From Acidocella sp. (lineage in GTDB: Bacteria; Pseudomonadota; Alphaproteobacteria; Acetobacterales; Acetobacteraceae), in NCBI GenBank assembly GCA_027308685.1, contig DAIDEE010000027.1:1-51954 (forward strand): 51,954 nt of DNA, in the 5' to 3' direction. Below the pieces are notes generated by a model. It was not told the origin of the DNA. It made no database searches and saw only the letters and a program-made list of their open reading frames with translations. Position numbers and translations under genes: made by a program. Below, piece after piece: positions 42,135 to 51,413 of the stretch (the stretch's first letter is position 1; every line of letters starts with the position of its first letter).

Positions 42135-44816
42135 ATGAATGATGCTGTAAACGAAGTGACTCTCGACAAACATTTCAACGCCGCCGGGCACGAAGCCCGT
42201 ATTTATGCGGGTTGGGAAAGTTCCGGCGCGTTTGGTGCCAGCCCCAACACGACAACTGGCCCCTTCACCATCATGATCCCCCCGCCAAATGTCACGGGCA
42301 GCCTGCATGTGGGTCATGCGCTGACCATGACATTACAGGATATTCTGGTACGGGTCCGCCGGATGCAGGGCCGCGACGTGCTGTGGCAGCCAGGTACCGA
42401 CCATGCCGGCATTGCCACACAGATGGTGGTGGAGCGCCTGCTGGATGCCGAGAAAACCAGCCGTAAGGAAATCGGCCGGGATAAATTCCTGGAACGCGTT
42501 TGGAAATGGAAGGCCGAATCCGGCGGCACAATCTCGAGCCAGTTACGCCGCCTTGGCGCTTCACCGGACTGGGGGCGCGAGCGCTTCACGATGGATGAAG
42601 GCCTCTCCAAAGCCGTGCGCGAGGTGTTTGTGCGCCTGCACAGCGAGGGGTTGATCTATCGGGACCGCCGGTTGGTGAACTGGGACCCGAAACTGCAGAC
42701 TGCGATTTCCGACCTCGAAGTTGAGACGAAAGAGGTAAAAGGCAGCCTGTGGTATCTGCGCTATCCGGTTGAGGGCGGCGGAGAGATTATCGTGGCGACC
42801 ACCCGGCCGGAGACCATGCTGGGAGACAGCGCGGTTGCGGTGCATCCGCAAAACCCAAAATATAAGGATTTGATCGGCAAATTCGCCATCCTGCCGCTGA
42901 CGGGGCGCAAAATCCCCATCGTCGGGGATGAATATGCTGACCCGGAAAAAGGCACCGGCGCGGTTAAAATCACACCCGCGCATGATTTCAACGATTTCGA
43001 GGTGGGCAAGCGGCATAACCTGCCCTCACCTTCTATCCTGGACCGGCAAGGGCGCATTACGCTGGCGGAAATTGGCGAGGTTCCGGCATTCACGAAGTCG
43101 CTGGAAGGAATGGACCGGTTTGCCGCCCGCAAGGCTATTGTGGCAGAGCTTGAAGCGCAGGAAATTTTGGAGAAGATCGAGCCACACACCAATCAGGTGC
43201 CGCATGGCGATCGTTCCGGCGTGGTAATCGAGCCGCTGCTGACCGTGCAATGGTACTGCAACGCCGGGGTGCTGGCTGGCCCCGCTATTGCCGCTGTGGA
43301 GACCGGCAAGATCGAGTTTGTGCCTAAGCAATGGGAAAATACCTTCTTCGCCTGGATGCGCGATATTCAACCCTGGTGCATCTCCCGCCAGCTTTGGTGG
43401 GGCCACCGGATTCCAGCCTGGTACGGGCCCGATGGCACTGTGTTCGTGGCGCATGATGCTGCGGGCGCTCAGGCCAAGGCCGACGCGCATTACGGTGAAC
43501 ACCGTGAGATCACCCAGGATGAGGACGTGCTGGACACCTGGTTCAGCTCCGCCCTCTGGCCCTTCTCCACCCTCGGTTGGCCGGAGCAAACGGCGGAGCT
43601 GGCAAAATATTACCCGACCGACGTATTGGTGACCGGCTTTGACATCATCTTCTTCTGGGTCGCCCGGATGATGATGATGGGGCTGCATTTCATGGGTGAT
43701 GTGCCATTCAAAACGGTTTATATTCATGGGCTGGTGCGCGATGAGCGCGGCCAGAAAATGTCGAAATCCAAGGGCAATGTCATCGACCCGATCAACCTGA
43801 TCGAGGAATTTGGCACTGATGCATTGCGCTACACCGTGGCGGCTTCCGCCGGGCCGGGGCGTGATGTGAAAATGGGCAAGGCGAAGGTGGAAGCCAATCG
43901 CAGCTTCATCACCAAACTCTGGAACGCGGCGCGCTTCTGTGAAATGAACGGCGTTGTGCCGAACCCTGACTTCAACCCGGCTTCTGCAAAGCTACCGCTG
44001 TCGCGCTGGATTTTGGCAGCCAGCAACAAGACGATTACCGATGCTACGGCAGCGGTGGACGCCTTCCGGGTGGATGATTATGCCTTTGCGGTCTGGCATT
44101 TCGTCTGGGGCGATTTTTGTGACTGGTTTCTGGAGTTTGCCAAACCGGCCTTTGCCGGCGGCGGCGATGACGCTTCAGAAATCCGCGATGTGGCGGGATA
44201 TGTGCTTAGCGTGCTGCTCCGGCTGATGCACCCGATCACCCCGTTTGTGACCGAGGAAATATGGGATCATTTTGGCTATGGCGCGGAATGCTCGCTGATC
44301 AGCGCAAGCTGGCCGCACCCAGCTGAGGTCAGCGATGCGGCGGCGGCGAGTGCCGATGTTGCTTGGGCCATTCAACTGATTTCTGAAATCCGCACAGTGC
44401 GTTCGGAGATGAACGTGCCGCCCAGCCAAAAATCGCCGGTCCTTCTGAAGGATGCTTCTGCAGAAACTCTGGCACGGGCAACCGCGTGGCAGGAAGCAAT
44501 TTTTCGGATGGCGCGGGCAAGTTCCGTCGGTGAATTAGTTGGCGAAGTTCCGCACGGCTCTGCCCAGGCGGTGTTGAATGAGGCCACCATCATTCTGCCA
44601 TTGGCAGAACTCATTGATCTGGACGCCGAGCGGGTTCGCCTCACCGGTCTGCGTGGCAAGGCTGCGACGGAGCTTGAAAAAGTCAATAACAAATTAGCCA
44701 ACGAGGATTTTGTGAAACGCGCCCCGGAAGCAATTATTGCTGAGAATGAAGAGCGCCGCGCGAGCTTTTCTGCCGAGATCATCCGGCTCGATGCAGCCCT
44801 GAGCCGGATCACCTAA
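42135..44816 (+). CDS. valS: Valine--tRNA ligase
   Basis: ValRS charges tRNA-Val and hydrolyses Thr-tRNA. The 893-residue class I enzyme has the HIGH signature PPPNVTGSLHVGHAL, the CP1 editing domain (TTRPETMLGDSAVAVHP), the KMSKS loop GQKMSKSKGNVIDP, the anticodon-binding helical domain, and a C-terminal coiled coil (LDAERVRLTGLRGKAATELEK). It follows popZ in the order typical of alphaproteobacteria. Confidence 0.97.
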   Translation: MNDAVNEVTLDKHFNAAGHEARIYAGWESSGAFGASPNTTTGPFTIMIPPPNVTGSLHVGHALTMTLQDILVRVRRMQGRDVLWQPGTDHAGIATQMVVERLLDAEKTSRKEIGRDKFLERVWKWKAESGGTISSQLRRLGASPDWGRERFTMDEGLSKAVREVFVRLHSEGLIYRDRRLVNWDPKLQTAISDLEVETKEVKGSLWYLRYPVEGGGEIIVATTRPETMLGDSAVAVHPQNPKYKDLIGKFAILPLTGRKIPIVGDEYADPEKGTGAVKITPAHDFNDFEVGKRHNLPSPSILDRQGRITLAEIGEVPAFTKSLEGMDRFAARKAIVAELEAQEILEKIEPHTNQVPHGDRSGVVIEPLLTVQWYCNAGVLAGPAIAAVETGKIEFVPKQWENTFFAWMRDIQPWCISRQLWWGHRIPAWYGPDGTVFVAHDAAGAQAKADAHYGEHREITQDEDVLDTWFSSALWPFSTLGWPEQTAELAKYYPTDVLVTGFDIIFFWVARMMMMGLHFMGDVPFKTVYIHGLVRDERGQKMSKSKGNVIDPINLIEEFGTDALRYTVAASAGPGRDVKMGKAKVEANRSFITKLWNAARFCEMNGVVPNPDFNPASAKLPLSRWILAASNKTITDATAAVDAFRVDDYAFAVWHFVWGDFCDWFLEFAKPAFAGGGDDASEIRDVAGYVLSVLLRLMHPITPFVTEEIWDHFGYGAECSLISASWPHPAEVSDAAAASADVAWAIQLISEIRTVRSEMNVPPSQKSPVLLKDASAETLARATAWQEAIFRMARASSVGELVGEVPHGSAQAVLNEATIILPLAELIDLDAERVRLTGLRGKAATELEKVNNKLANEDFVKRAPEAIIAENEERRASFSAEIIRLDAALSRIT

Positions 44817-44819
44817 GCC

Positions 44820-46031
44820 GTGGATGTCATCCTCTCGCTAAACTGGAACTCAGCCTATAATTCCGTGCGTGGTGTTATGGTGCATCTCGGTGAAGCCTGG
44901 AAGCAGATGGGCCTTGAGATGGTTGAGATCGATCTCGGAGCCCCCGGCTGGAATGATCAACTACGCGGTTTACTTAATAACCGCCGCGTGCGGTTTGTGG
45001 TGAGCACTGCGGGAATTGGGTTGAATATCGGTATGGATGGTGAAAACCTGTGGGCCAAATTACGCCTGCCGGTATATGTGTTGCACATCGACCATCCAAT
45101 TTATTACGGCGCCCATCATCGCACGCAACCAAAAACCGTCGTGATGGGCTACATCTTCCGCGACCACGCACTTTATCAGGCCAGCGACGTGAAGGCTGAT
45201 AATATCGTCACCACCATCGATTATGGGATCCCAGATTTACCCGTACCTTCGATGAAAGACATTATGGCGCAAGGCCGTCCGCGCATCGTGTTTGCAAAAA
45301 CCGGAAATTCTCCTGAAGTTTTGGCAAATATGTGGCGCGGTGCACCGCAGTTGGAGCGTATCCTGCATGACGTGATGGATGAACTGGCGCTGACCACCAA
45401 GGGCAATGTGTTTGTCGCTGATATTCATCCGTTGGTAAAAAAAGTAGCTTCCGCGCACCGAATTGATTTACAGCCGTTTGATCTGCTCTCACGGTTTTTG
45501 ATCGCGCAGATCGATGATTATAGCCGCCGGCTAAAAAGCACCTCAATGGCAAAAGCACTTTTGCCGTTTGAGGTGGATGTGTTCGGTGGGGCCTGGGACC
45601 ATATCGATACCACCAATGCCAAAGCCCGCTTCCACGGGCCGTCGGAATATAGCGTTGTTGAAAACAGCCTCTCCGGCGCCACGGCTAGCCTGACGATGCA
45701 CCCTAATACTGACTTTGGTGCGCACGAGCGTTTTTTCCTTGCCCTTGGTGCCGGCAGTATGCCGGTGACCGACCGCAACGCCTATATCGAACAGGCTTTT
45801 CCTGAGCTTCTGCCTTATACGTTCGACTTCACACCAGGCAGTGTCACGGCCGCCCTTGAAAATGTGGTTAAAAATCCGAAAGCGGCCTTTGAACTCGCCC
45901 GCACCACGCGCGAACGTGCACGGCCCATTTATGGCATGGAGCAGACCGCTGCTAAAATTGTTGAAATTATGCAATCCGCTGCCTTTTTGTTTGCAGCACC
46001 AAAACCTGAACAGAATTTTTTCGTACCCTGA
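44820..46031 (+). CDS. CgeB-like glycosyltransferase
   Basis: This 403-residue protein starts with GTG three bases after the valS stop (MDVILSLNWNSAYNSVRGVM), without a clear ribosome site of its own, so it may be translationally linked to valS. The C-terminal part (FGGAWDHIDT ... MHPNTDFGAHERFFLALGAGSMPVTDRNAYIEQ) matches the glycosyl-transferase 1_2/CgeB domain, in which conserved His/Glu residues sit in the donor site. No signal peptide or membrane helix is seen. Donor and acceptor are unknown; the family often modifies spores, flagellin or surface polymers. Confidence 0.72.
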   Translation: MDVILSLNWNSAYNSVRGVMVHLGEAWKQMGLEMVEIDLGAPGWNDQLRGLLNNRRVRFVVSTAGIGLNIGMDGENLWAKLRLPVYVLHIDHPIYYGAHHRTQPKTVVMGYIFRDHALYQASDVKADNIVTTIDYGIPDLPVPSMKDIMAQGRPRIVFAKTGNSPEVLANMWRGAPQLERILHDVMDELALTTKGNVFVADIHPLVKKVASAHRIDLQPFDLLSRFLIAQIDDYSRRLKSTSMAKALLPFEVDVFGGAWDHIDTTNAKARFHGPSEYSVVENSLSGATASLTMHPNTDFGAHERFFLALGAGSMPVTDRNAYIEQAFPELLPYTFDFTPGSVTAALENVVKNPKAAFELARTTRERARPIYGMEQTAAKIVEIMQSAAFLFAAPKPEQNFFVP

Positions 46032-46055
46032 AGCTTAAAAACAAAGGACGCCATT

Positions 46056-47777
46056 ATGCCAAAAATCTGGGACAAATCCCGCCTGCCATCCCGCCATGTT
46101 ACGGTTGGGCCGGACCGTGCGCCGCATCGTTCATACTATTATGCCATGGGGTTGGGCCAAGAAGAGATCGACCAACCGTTCATTGGCGTTGCTACCTGCT
46201 GGAATGAAGCGGCACCCTGCAACATCGCCCTTTCGCGCCAGGCGCAATCGGTCAAGCGCGGAGTCTCCGAAGCTTTCGGCACGCCGCGTGAATTCACCAC
46301 CATCACGGTAACCGACGGGATTGCGATGGGCCACCAGGGCATGAAATCCTCGTTGGTGTCGCGCGAAGTGATCGCGGACTCCGTTGAACTCACCATGCGC
46401 GGCCATTCCTACGATGGGTTGGTGGGCGTTGCTGGTTGCGACAAATCTTTGCCGGGCATGATGATGTCGATGTTGCGGTTAAACGTACCTTCAGTGTTCA
46501 TGTATGGCGGCAGTATTCTGCCGGGTAAGTTTCAAGGCCGTGATGTGACGGTGGTGGACGTGTTTGAAGCCGTGGGGCAGCACGCCGCTGGCAAAATGTC
46601 GGATGAAGATCTCTACAAGTTAGAATGCGTTGCCTGCCCCTCGGCCGGCGCTTGTGGCGGGCAATTCACCGCCAACACCATGGCGATGGTCTCCGAAGCT
46701 ATCGGCCTTGCATTACCAGGCTCAGCCGGTGCGCCGGCACCGTATGAGGAGCGCGATCGGTTTGCGGTTCTCTCCGGCCACGCCGTGATGAATCTCATCG
46801 AAAAAAATATCCGGCCGCGCGATATTTGCACCCTCAAGGCCTTTGAGAACGCCGCCGTCCTGGTGGGCGCCACTGGCGGTTCCACCAACGCTGCGCTGCA
46901 CCTGCCCGCCATGGCGAGCGAGGCTGGCATCCGCTTCACGCTTGATGACGTGGCCGCCATCATGCGCCGCACCCCGTATATTGCCGATTTGAAGCCCGGC
47001 GGAAAATATGTGGCTCTGGACGTGCATAATGTCGGCGGTATTCCGGTGATTATGAAGTCATTATTCGATGCCGGGTTGCTACATGGCGATTGCATGACCG
47101 TGACCGGCAAGACCCTGGCCGAGAATTTGGAAGGTGTGGTGTTCCCTGAAAATCAGGATGTGATTTATCCGGTATCCCGCGCCATTACCAAAACCGGCGG
47201 CGTGGTGTCTCTTAAAGGTAACCTGGCTCCAGACGGCGCGATTGTGAAGGTGGCAGGCCTGAAGCAACAGGTTTTTGTTGGAACCGCACTCTGCTTCGAC
47301 TGCGAGGAGGATGCTTTCGCCGCCGTGCAAGCGCGGGCCTATAAAAAGGGCGATGTCATCGTGATTCGCTACGAAGGGCCGAAAGGCGGGCCGGGGATGC
47401 GTGAAATGCTTTCCACCACCGCAGCCATTTATGGCCAGGAAATGGGTGAGCATGTGGCGTTGATCACTGATGGCCGTTTCTCAGGGGGCACACGTGGCTT
47501 CTGTATCGGCCATGTCGGGCCGGAAGCCGCCGTCGGTGGGCCGATCGCATTACTCAAAAACGGCGATAAAATCACCCTGGATGCGATCGCAGGAACGATG
47601 AATGTGGATTTGACCGACGAAGAATTCGCTGCCCGACGGGCCGAATGGAAGCCGCGTAAGACCAATTATAATTCGGGAGCCATCTGGCGTTTCGCACAAA
47701 ACGTCGGACCGGCGCATCTGGGAGCGTTGACGCATCCCGGAGCAGCGGCGGAGACACATTGCTACGCTGACATCTAA
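46056..47777 (+). CDS. ilvD: Dihydroxy-acid dehydratase
   Basis: IlvD dehydrates 2,3-dihydroxy-isovalerate and -methylvalerate in valine, isoleucine and leucine synthesis. The 573-residue IlvD/Edd protein has ATCWNEAAPCNIALS (Cys48, Cys55), GCDKSLPGMMM (~130) and ACPSAGACGGQFTANTM (~195-210), which supply the Fe-S ligands, plus SGGTRGFCIGHVGPEAA near 470. The spacing resembles the [2Fe-2S] branch. AAAGGA lies about nine bases before the ATG. A strong terminator follows. Confidence 0.96.
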   Translation: MPKIWDKSRLPSRHVTVGPDRAPHRSYYYAMGLGQEEIDQPFIGVATCWNEAAPCNIALSRQAQSVKRGVSEAFGTPREFTTITVTDGIAMGHQGMKSSLVSREVIADSVELTMRGHSYDGLVGVAGCDKSLPGMMMSMLRLNVPSVFMYGGSILPGKFQGRDVTVVDVFEAVGQHAAGKMSDEDLYKLECVACPSAGACGGQFTANTMAMVSEAIGLALPGSAGAPAPYEERDRFAVLSGHAVMNLIEKNIRPRDICTLKAFENAAVLVGATGGSTNAALHLPAMASEAGIRFTLDDVAAIMRRTPYIADLKPGGKYVALDVHNVGGIPVIMKSLFDAGLLHGDCMTVTGKTLAENLEGVVFPENQDVIYPVSRAITKTGGVVSLKGNLAPDGAIVKVAGLKQQVFVGTALCFDCEEDAFAAVQARAYKKGDVIVIRYEGPKGGPGMREMLSTTAAIYGQEMGEHVALITDGRFSGGTRGFCIGHVGPEAAVGGPIALLKNGDKITLDAIAGTMNVDLTDEEFAARRAEWKPRKTNYNSGAIWRFAQNVGPAHLGALTHPGAAAETHCYADI

Positions 47778-47784
47778 ACGTAAG

Positions 47785-47822
47785 AGGCTGGTTCAAACCG
47801 TAACTTTGAACCAGCCTTTTTT
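47785..47822 (+). terminator. Rho-independent terminator after ilvD
   Basis: A perfect 13-bp stem (AGGCTGGTTCAAA with TTTGAACCAGCCT) with a 7-base loop is followed by TTTTTT. It is located just before the convergent yajC stop. Confidence 0.93.
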
Positions 47823-47823
47823 G

Positions 47824-48162
47824 TCAAACCTTGTCGGCTTTTGCCTGCGAGGTGACCTGGGTAATGGTCGAGCGTACCACGCTGACGGTCACGTTTGGGG
47901 CAATTTCAACGTCGACTTCGGTGGAACCCTCAGTGACCTTTTTCACGACGCCCACAATCCCACCAGCGGTTACAACCTTGTCGCCGCGGGTCAGTGACGC
48001 TTGCTTGAGCTTCAGTTCCTTCGCCTGGGCCTGTTGCGGGCGGATGAGCAGGAAGTAAAATACTACCATAATTAGCAAAATCGGGGCGAATTGAACGAGA
48101 CCTGCTATGCTGCTTGGGGCAGCGGCGGTGGCAGTTTGGGCATAGGCTGATGAAATGAACAT
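47824..48162 (-). CDS. yajC: Preprotein translocase accessory subunit YajC
   Basis: YajC is a small inner-membrane partner of SecDF in the Sec translocon. The 112-residue protein has one transmembrane helix near residues 25-45 (FAPILLIMVVFYFLLIRPQQAQ) and the cytoplasmic motif LTRGDKVVTAGGIVGVVKKV. The ATG at 48162 (MFISSAYAQ) has AGGA about seven bases upstream. The frame opens further to 48231, but that part has no ribosome site. secD/secF are not adjacent; the divergent DUF815 gene beside it is a usual neighbour. Confidence 0.95.
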   Translation of the reverse strand: MFISSAYAQTATAAAPSSIAGLVQFAPILLIMVVFYFLLIRPQQAQAKELKLKQASLTRGDKVVTAGGIVGVVKKVTEGSTEVDVEIAPNVTVSVVRSTITQVTSQAKADKV

Positions 48163-48238
48163 ACTGGTTCCTGGTTGCAGTGATTTGCGCCGGACCATAG
48201 GGTGCGCCGCTCGCCAGTCAACAGGGGACAAAATTTAG

Positions 48239-49087
48239 ATGGATGAGAGTTTGCTACGCCGGATCGCCGAGGCCCTGGAACGCTTGAGCCCCGCAGCAGC
48301 CGGAACGCCCGACTTAACGGCTGCCGATGCCTTTGTCTGGCACCCTGCCCCGCCGTCACTATCGCCGGTGCCGAAGGTTTCGCGTGTTCCGCTGGCTTTG
48401 TTACAGGGGGTTGCGCAACAAAAAGACATTTTGCTGGAAAATACCCAGCGCTTTGCCCGTGGCCTGCCGGCCAACAACGCCATGCTGTGGGGGGCCCGCG
48501 GCATGGGTAAGTCATCACTGGTGAAGGCGGTGCACGCCACCGTTAACGAGACCAGCCCCGGCGCCTTGGCACTGATTGAAATCCACCGGGAAGACATTCG
48601 TACCCTGCCCACTCTGCTGAATATCCTACGCCCACAGCCTCGGCGCTGCCTGATTTTATGCGATGATTTATCGTTTGAGAAAGAAGATGCCGATTACAAG
48701 GCACTGAAGTCGGTGCTGGATGGCGGCATCGAGGGTCGTCCCGACAACGTGCTGTTCTACGCCACCTCAAACCGCCGCCACCTGATGCCGCGTGACATGA
48801 TCGATAACGAGCGCTCCACCGCCATCAACCCTGGCGAGGCGGTGGAGGAGAAGGTTTCCCTCTCCGACCGTTTTGGCCTGTGGCTGGGCTTTCATAATGG
48901 TAACCAGGAGCAGTTTTTTGCGATGGTCGACGGCTATGCCGCGGCCTATAAGCTGCCGATCAGCACCGTGGAGCTGCACGCGGCGGCGGTGGAATGGTCG
49001 GTCACGCGCGGCGGACGCTCGGGGCGCGTGGCTTGGCAGTTTATCCAGGATATCGCCGGGCGCCTGGGGGTGGCGCTCCACGACTAA
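48239..49087 (+). CDS. DUF815-family AAA+ ATPase
   Basis: This 282-residue P-loop ATPase has an N-terminal region (1-50) without known motif, then Walker A GARGMGKSSL near residue 84, Walker B RCLILCDDLSFEKED and the SNRRHLMPRDM sensor-1-like stretch. The family is common beside yajC in proteobacteria, yet has no settled function; a DnaA/DnaC-like AAA+ fold is expected. It is divergent from yajC and the true start is the ATG at 48239. Confidence 0.87.
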   Translation: MDESLLRRIAEALERLSPAAAGTPDLTAADAFVWHPAPPSLSPVPKVSRVPLALLQGVAQQKDILLENTQRFARGLPANNAMLWGARGMGKSSLVKAVHATVNETSPGALALIEIHREDIRTLPTLLNILRPQPRRCLILCDDLSFEKEDADYKALKSVLDGGIEGRPDNVLFYATSNRRHLMPRDMIDNERSTAINPGEAVEEKVSLSDRFGLWLGFHNGNQEQFFAMVDGYAAAYKLPISTVELHAAAVEWSVTRGGRSGRVAWQFIQDIAGRLGVALHD

Positions 49088-49164
49088 GGTCGCGATTTCA
49101 CGCAGTGTTCATGCCCATCGCTTATTCACCATTATAGCCTCGCGACATCCATCGGAGTATCGCC

Positions 49165-51102
49165 ATGACCAGCCGCCGACAAGTTCTGCAAGGTGCCGCG
49201 AGGATGGGCCTAGCTGCGGCAACTTCGGCTGGCGTCTCCGGCCTGGCACTAGCCGGCACCAGTCTAAAATTACGGTTGCTGGAAACCTCGGACATTCATA
49301 CATTCGACGAAGACTATGATTATTTCCGTGACCAGCCTGATGAAACTGTCGGGCTGACCAAGGTGGCAAGCCTCATACGGGCGGCGCGGGCCGAGGTTAA
49401 AAATTCACTATTGTTTGACAACGGTGACATCATCCAAGGCAACCCGCTGGCCGACTATGTAGCCCTGCCTGGCAACTTCCCGCTGGACCATGTGCATCCC
49501 ACCATTCGGGCAATGAACTTGCTGAATTACGACGCGGCGACTGTGGGCAACCATGAATTCAACTACGGCCTGCCGTTTTTCGATGCCGCCATCGCCGGGG
49601 CTAAATTTCCTATGTGCTCGGCAAATTTTCTGCACGCTGATGGCACACCCTATTTGAAGCCGTACCTGATTTTGGAGCGCACCCTGGTTGCCGATGATGG
49701 CCAAGCCCATGCCCTGAAAATCGGCGTTATCGGGTTTGTAACCCCGCAGATCATGGATTGGGACCGTGCGCATTTGGATGGCCGGGTGCAGACCATCGAT
49801 ATTGTAGAGGCAGCGCAACGCTATGTGCCGCAACTGCGCCGCCAGGTGGATATTCTGATCGCGCTCAGTCATTCAGGCATCAATACCAGCCCGCGCCGGG
49901 GCGGCGATGAGAATGCCTCATTCTACCTCGCCAATGTGCCGGGAATCGATGTCATTTTCACCGGCCATTCGCACCGGGTGTTTCCGGGGCCTGATTACGC
50001 CGGTTTGCAAGGGATTGATGCCGTGCGGGGTACTCTGAACGGGGTGCCCGCCGTCATGCCGGGGTTCTGGGGCAGCCATCTCGGCGTGATCGACCTGACA
50101 CTGGCCGCCACCGGCTCCGGTTGGCGCCTGGTAGATTTTACCTGCGAGACCCGCCCGATTGCCAGCCGCGATGGCCGGACGGTTACATCGTTGGTGGCCG
50201 ACGATGCTGCCGTGAACGCCGCGCTCGCACCTGAGCACGCAAAAACCCTGGCCTGGATACGTCAGCCAATTGGGCAATTAAACCACCCTGTAAACAGCTA
50301 TTTTGCATTGATCGGCGATGATGCATCACTCGCTTTGGTGAACGAGGCGCAAATCTGGTACGCACGGCCGTTACTGGCCGGCACACCGGCAGCGGCACTC
50401 CCCCTGCTTTCAGCTGCCGCACCTTTTAAGGAGGGGTATCAGTCACCTGATAATTTCGTCGACCTGCAGGCCGGCACCATCGCCATCAAGGACGTGGCGG
50501 ATTTATATATGTACCCCAACACGGTGTGTTGCGTGCAGGTGAGTGGCGCGCAGTTGCGTGAATGGCTGGAACACTCTGCCGAGGTGTTTGCCCGCATCGA
50601 TATCAACAACCCCGCGCCGCAACCGCTGTTGAACCCGCATGTACCTTCCTACGTCTTCGATGTGATTGCGGGCGTGACCTATCAGATCGATATCTCCGCC
50701 CCGCCCCGCTATGGCGCTCATGGCAAAATGAACCCAAACGCGCGGCGCATCGTGAATTTACGCTATCGGGGGGTGCCGGTAGCCGAGGACCAGAATTTTG
50801 TGGTGGTGACCAATAATTACCGCGCCGACAGCGGCGGCGTGGTGCCCAAAGACCACCCTGAGGCGGTGGTATTGCGCGCCCCTGACCAGATCCGCGACGT
50901 GATCGTGCGCTATATTCTGCAAAACAAAACGCTCGATGTGGCGGTCCCGCCGGTATGGTCGTTCGCACCGTTGGGAGCCCCGGTAAGCGTCACCTTCGAG
51001 AGTTCCCCTGCCGCCGCCAAATATCTGCTGGCCCAGCCGGGCATGACGAGGCTGCAAGACAATGGCGACGGCTATGCGGTATTTGGCCTCACGCTAACCT
51101 AG
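49165..51102 (+). CDS. cpdB: 2',3'-cyclic-nucleotide 2'-phosphodiesterase/3'-nucleotidase
   Basis: This 645-residue periplasmic metallophosphoesterase of the CpdB/5'-nucleotidase family hydrolyses cyclic and 3'-nucleotides to nucleosides for uptake. The N-terminal signal has twin arginines (SRRQVLQGAARMG), suggesting Tat export. Metal sites read LLETSDIHTFDEDYDY, FDNGDIIQGNPLADY, VGNHEFNYGL and FTGHSHRVFPG. The C-terminal nucleotide-binding domain spans ~400-640 (LYMYPNTVCCVQVSG, YVFDVIAGVTYQID, NYRADSGGVVP). GGAGTATCGCC lies upstream of the ATG, about seven bases apart. Confidence 0.93.
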   Translation: MTSRRQVLQGAARMGLAAATSAGVSGLALAGTSLKLRLLETSDIHTFDEDYDYFRDQPDETVGLTKVASLIRAARAEVKNSLLFDNGDIIQGNPLADYVALPGNFPLDHVHPTIRAMNLLNYDAATVGNHEFNYGLPFFDAAIAGAKFPMCSANFLHADGTPYLKPYLILERTLVADDGQAHALKIGVIGFVTPQIMDWDRAHLDGRVQTIDIVEAAQRYVPQLRRQVDILIALSHSGINTSPRRGGDENASFYLANVPGIDVIFTGHSHRVFPGPDYAGLQGIDAVRGTLNGVPAVMPGFWGSHLGVIDLTLAATGSGWRLVDFTCETRPIASRDGRTVTSLVADDAAVNAALAPEHAKTLAWIRQPIGQLNHPVNSYFALIGDDASLALVNEAQIWYARPLLAGTPAAALPLLSAAAPFKEGYQSPDNFVDLQAGTIAIKDVADLYMYPNTVCCVQVSGAQLREWLEHSAEVFARIDINNPAPQPLLNPHVPSYVFDVIAGVTYQIDISAPPRYGAHGKMNPNARRIVNLRYRGVPVAEDQNFVVVTNNYRADSGGVVPKDHPEAVVLRAPDQIRDVIVRYILQNKTLDVAVPPVWSFAPLGAPVSVTFESSPAAAKYLLAQPGMTRLQDNGDGYAVFGLTLT

Positions 51103-51164
51103 TCCCGCTCAACGCAGCATGGCCTTGACCCGGCACGCGGTTTCCGTTGAAAGAGGCACCAACC

Positions 51165-51254
51165 GGAGAGGTGGCCGAGTGGTTTAAGGCAGCGGTCTTG
51201 AAAACCGCCGTGCGTTAACGCGTACCGTGGGTTCGAATCCCACCTTCTCCGCCA
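51165..51254 (+). tRNA. tRNA-Ser (anticodon TGA)
   Basis: This 90-base class II tRNA has an acceptor stem GGAGAGG/CTTCTCC (one G-U pair), anticodon TGA in the loop after GGTCT, a long variable arm (GTGCGTTAACGCGTAC), a T-arm with GGTTCGAATCC and an encoded GCCA end. Its 3' end is the likely attachment site for the element whose integrase starts at 51414. Confidence 0.96.
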
Positions 51255-51413
51255 CAATGGCACTTCCTGAACCGCCTTGAACCGCAAAAAGATCAGCAAA
51301 TCCGCCATTTTCAGCCCCAAAATCTGTTCAACAGTATTCTTTGTATTTCACTGTTTTTCATGCTATTTTGATGGCCAAAGTGTAGGCTAGATTTTAGCGA
51401 CTGAGGATTGGCA

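Noticed and set aside
43026-43727. 233-residue minus-strand ORF
   Set aside because: Antisense to the valS editing and catalytic domains; no motif.
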